Assembly: GCF_016741775.1 (NCBI RefSeq) | Contig: NZ_JAERRK010000008.1 | Span: forward strand, 307,107-371,106 | DNA length: 64,000 bases | Direction: 5' to 3' | From: Streptomyces actinomycinicus | Lineage (GTDB): Bacteria; Actinomycetota; Actinomycetes; Streptomycetales; Streptomycetaceae | In this document: positions 63,917 to 64,000 of the stretch, in pieces | Position numbering within the stretch: the stretch's first letter is position 1 | Layout of the letters: the number at the start of each line of letters is the position of its first letter | Made by a program: the position numbers and the translations under genes | Notes under the pieces: model-generated | What the model was told of the DNA's origin: nothing | The model's database searches: none | What the model saw: the letters and a program-made list of their open reading frames with translations, nothing else

Positions 63917-64000
63917 CGACCGTGGCCAAGGTCGAGGACGGCACGGAGAGCCCGTACGCCCTGTCGCACCTGGACGCGCTGGAGTCCGAGGCGGTGCACA
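63913..64000 (+). CDS. cysD: sulfate adenylyltransferase subunit 2 (5' end only)
   Basis: ATG 63913 overlaps the cysC stop by 4 nt. The first 29 codons (LSHLDALESEAVH) match the start of CysD, which makes APS from ATP and sulfate. The rest lies outside the window. Confidence 0.85.
   Translation, partial: MTTVAKVEDGTESPYALSHLDALESEAVH

Overview
The window is about 72% GC with strong G/C bias at third codon positions, GGAGG-type ribosome sites, many GTG and some TTG starts, and TANNNT -10 boxes. It contains a PknG-type kinase, a PucR-controlled xanthine dehydrogenase locus, a DUF2637 protein and the assimilatory cys operon with its short leader peptide. This fits a Streptomyces chromosome. I see no tRNA, rRNA, complete insertion sequence or CRISPR array.

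Layout: 1-4778 (minus) is a signalling cluster: trypsin-like protease, PknG-like kinase with TPR tail, and a vWA protein cut by the window edge. 4847-7198 holds a phosphoribosyltransferase, a lipoprotein NodB deacetylase and an SRPBCC protein. 7340-16230 is purine catabolism: a divergent PucR regulator, the three xanthine dehydrogenase subunits, an NCS2 permease, a shortened XdhC and a LysE exporter. 16382-25884 is mostly regulatory: TPR-like protein, GntR repressor, DUF2637 membrane protein, HATPase, PoxB, a PP2C-like phosphatase and a TrmB/LuxR-like regulator. 26092-30919 has an SGNH hydrolase, the alkylation-repair pair Ada/AlkA + Ogt, and RsgA behind a small upstream ORF. 31053-36000 has a one-chain sigma-like/zinc/TM/CBM2 protein, a radical SAM enzyme with an unusual cysteine motif, a flavin-fold protein and a 2-hydroxyacid dehydrogenase. 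36239-44726 is carbohydrate-related: ROK regulator, GH30 with an internal deletion, GH2 beta-galactosidase, TetR regulator with a large operator, and a DUF2264 protein. 44934-53511 is mixed, with several decaying genes. 53616-59710 has a BrkB-like membrane protein, an AidB-like dehydrogenase, a GAF regulator and a secreted protein. 59770-64000 ends with a GNAT enzyme and the sulfate assimilation operon (leader peptide, sulfite reductase, zinc-ribbon protein, cysH, cysC, cysD).

Three themes recur. First, tandem repeats with 17-80 bp units lie at gene ends; in at least three places the last unit runs through the neighbouring stop codon, as if gene 3' ends had been copied outward. Second, at least nine genes look leaderless, with a TANNNT box 6-8 nt before the start codon. 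Third, there are several decayed genes: XdhC, GH30, a PEP-mutase fragment, a carboxylesterase frameshift, and an AraC/NmrA pair.

The best candidates for something not yet described are the sigma-like/zinc-finger/CBM2 protein (31053-32540), the radical SAM enzyme with a CX8CX2C motif (32751-34097), the small ORF under a strong promoter ahead of rsgA (30848-30919), and the stop-codon-linked repeat arrays.
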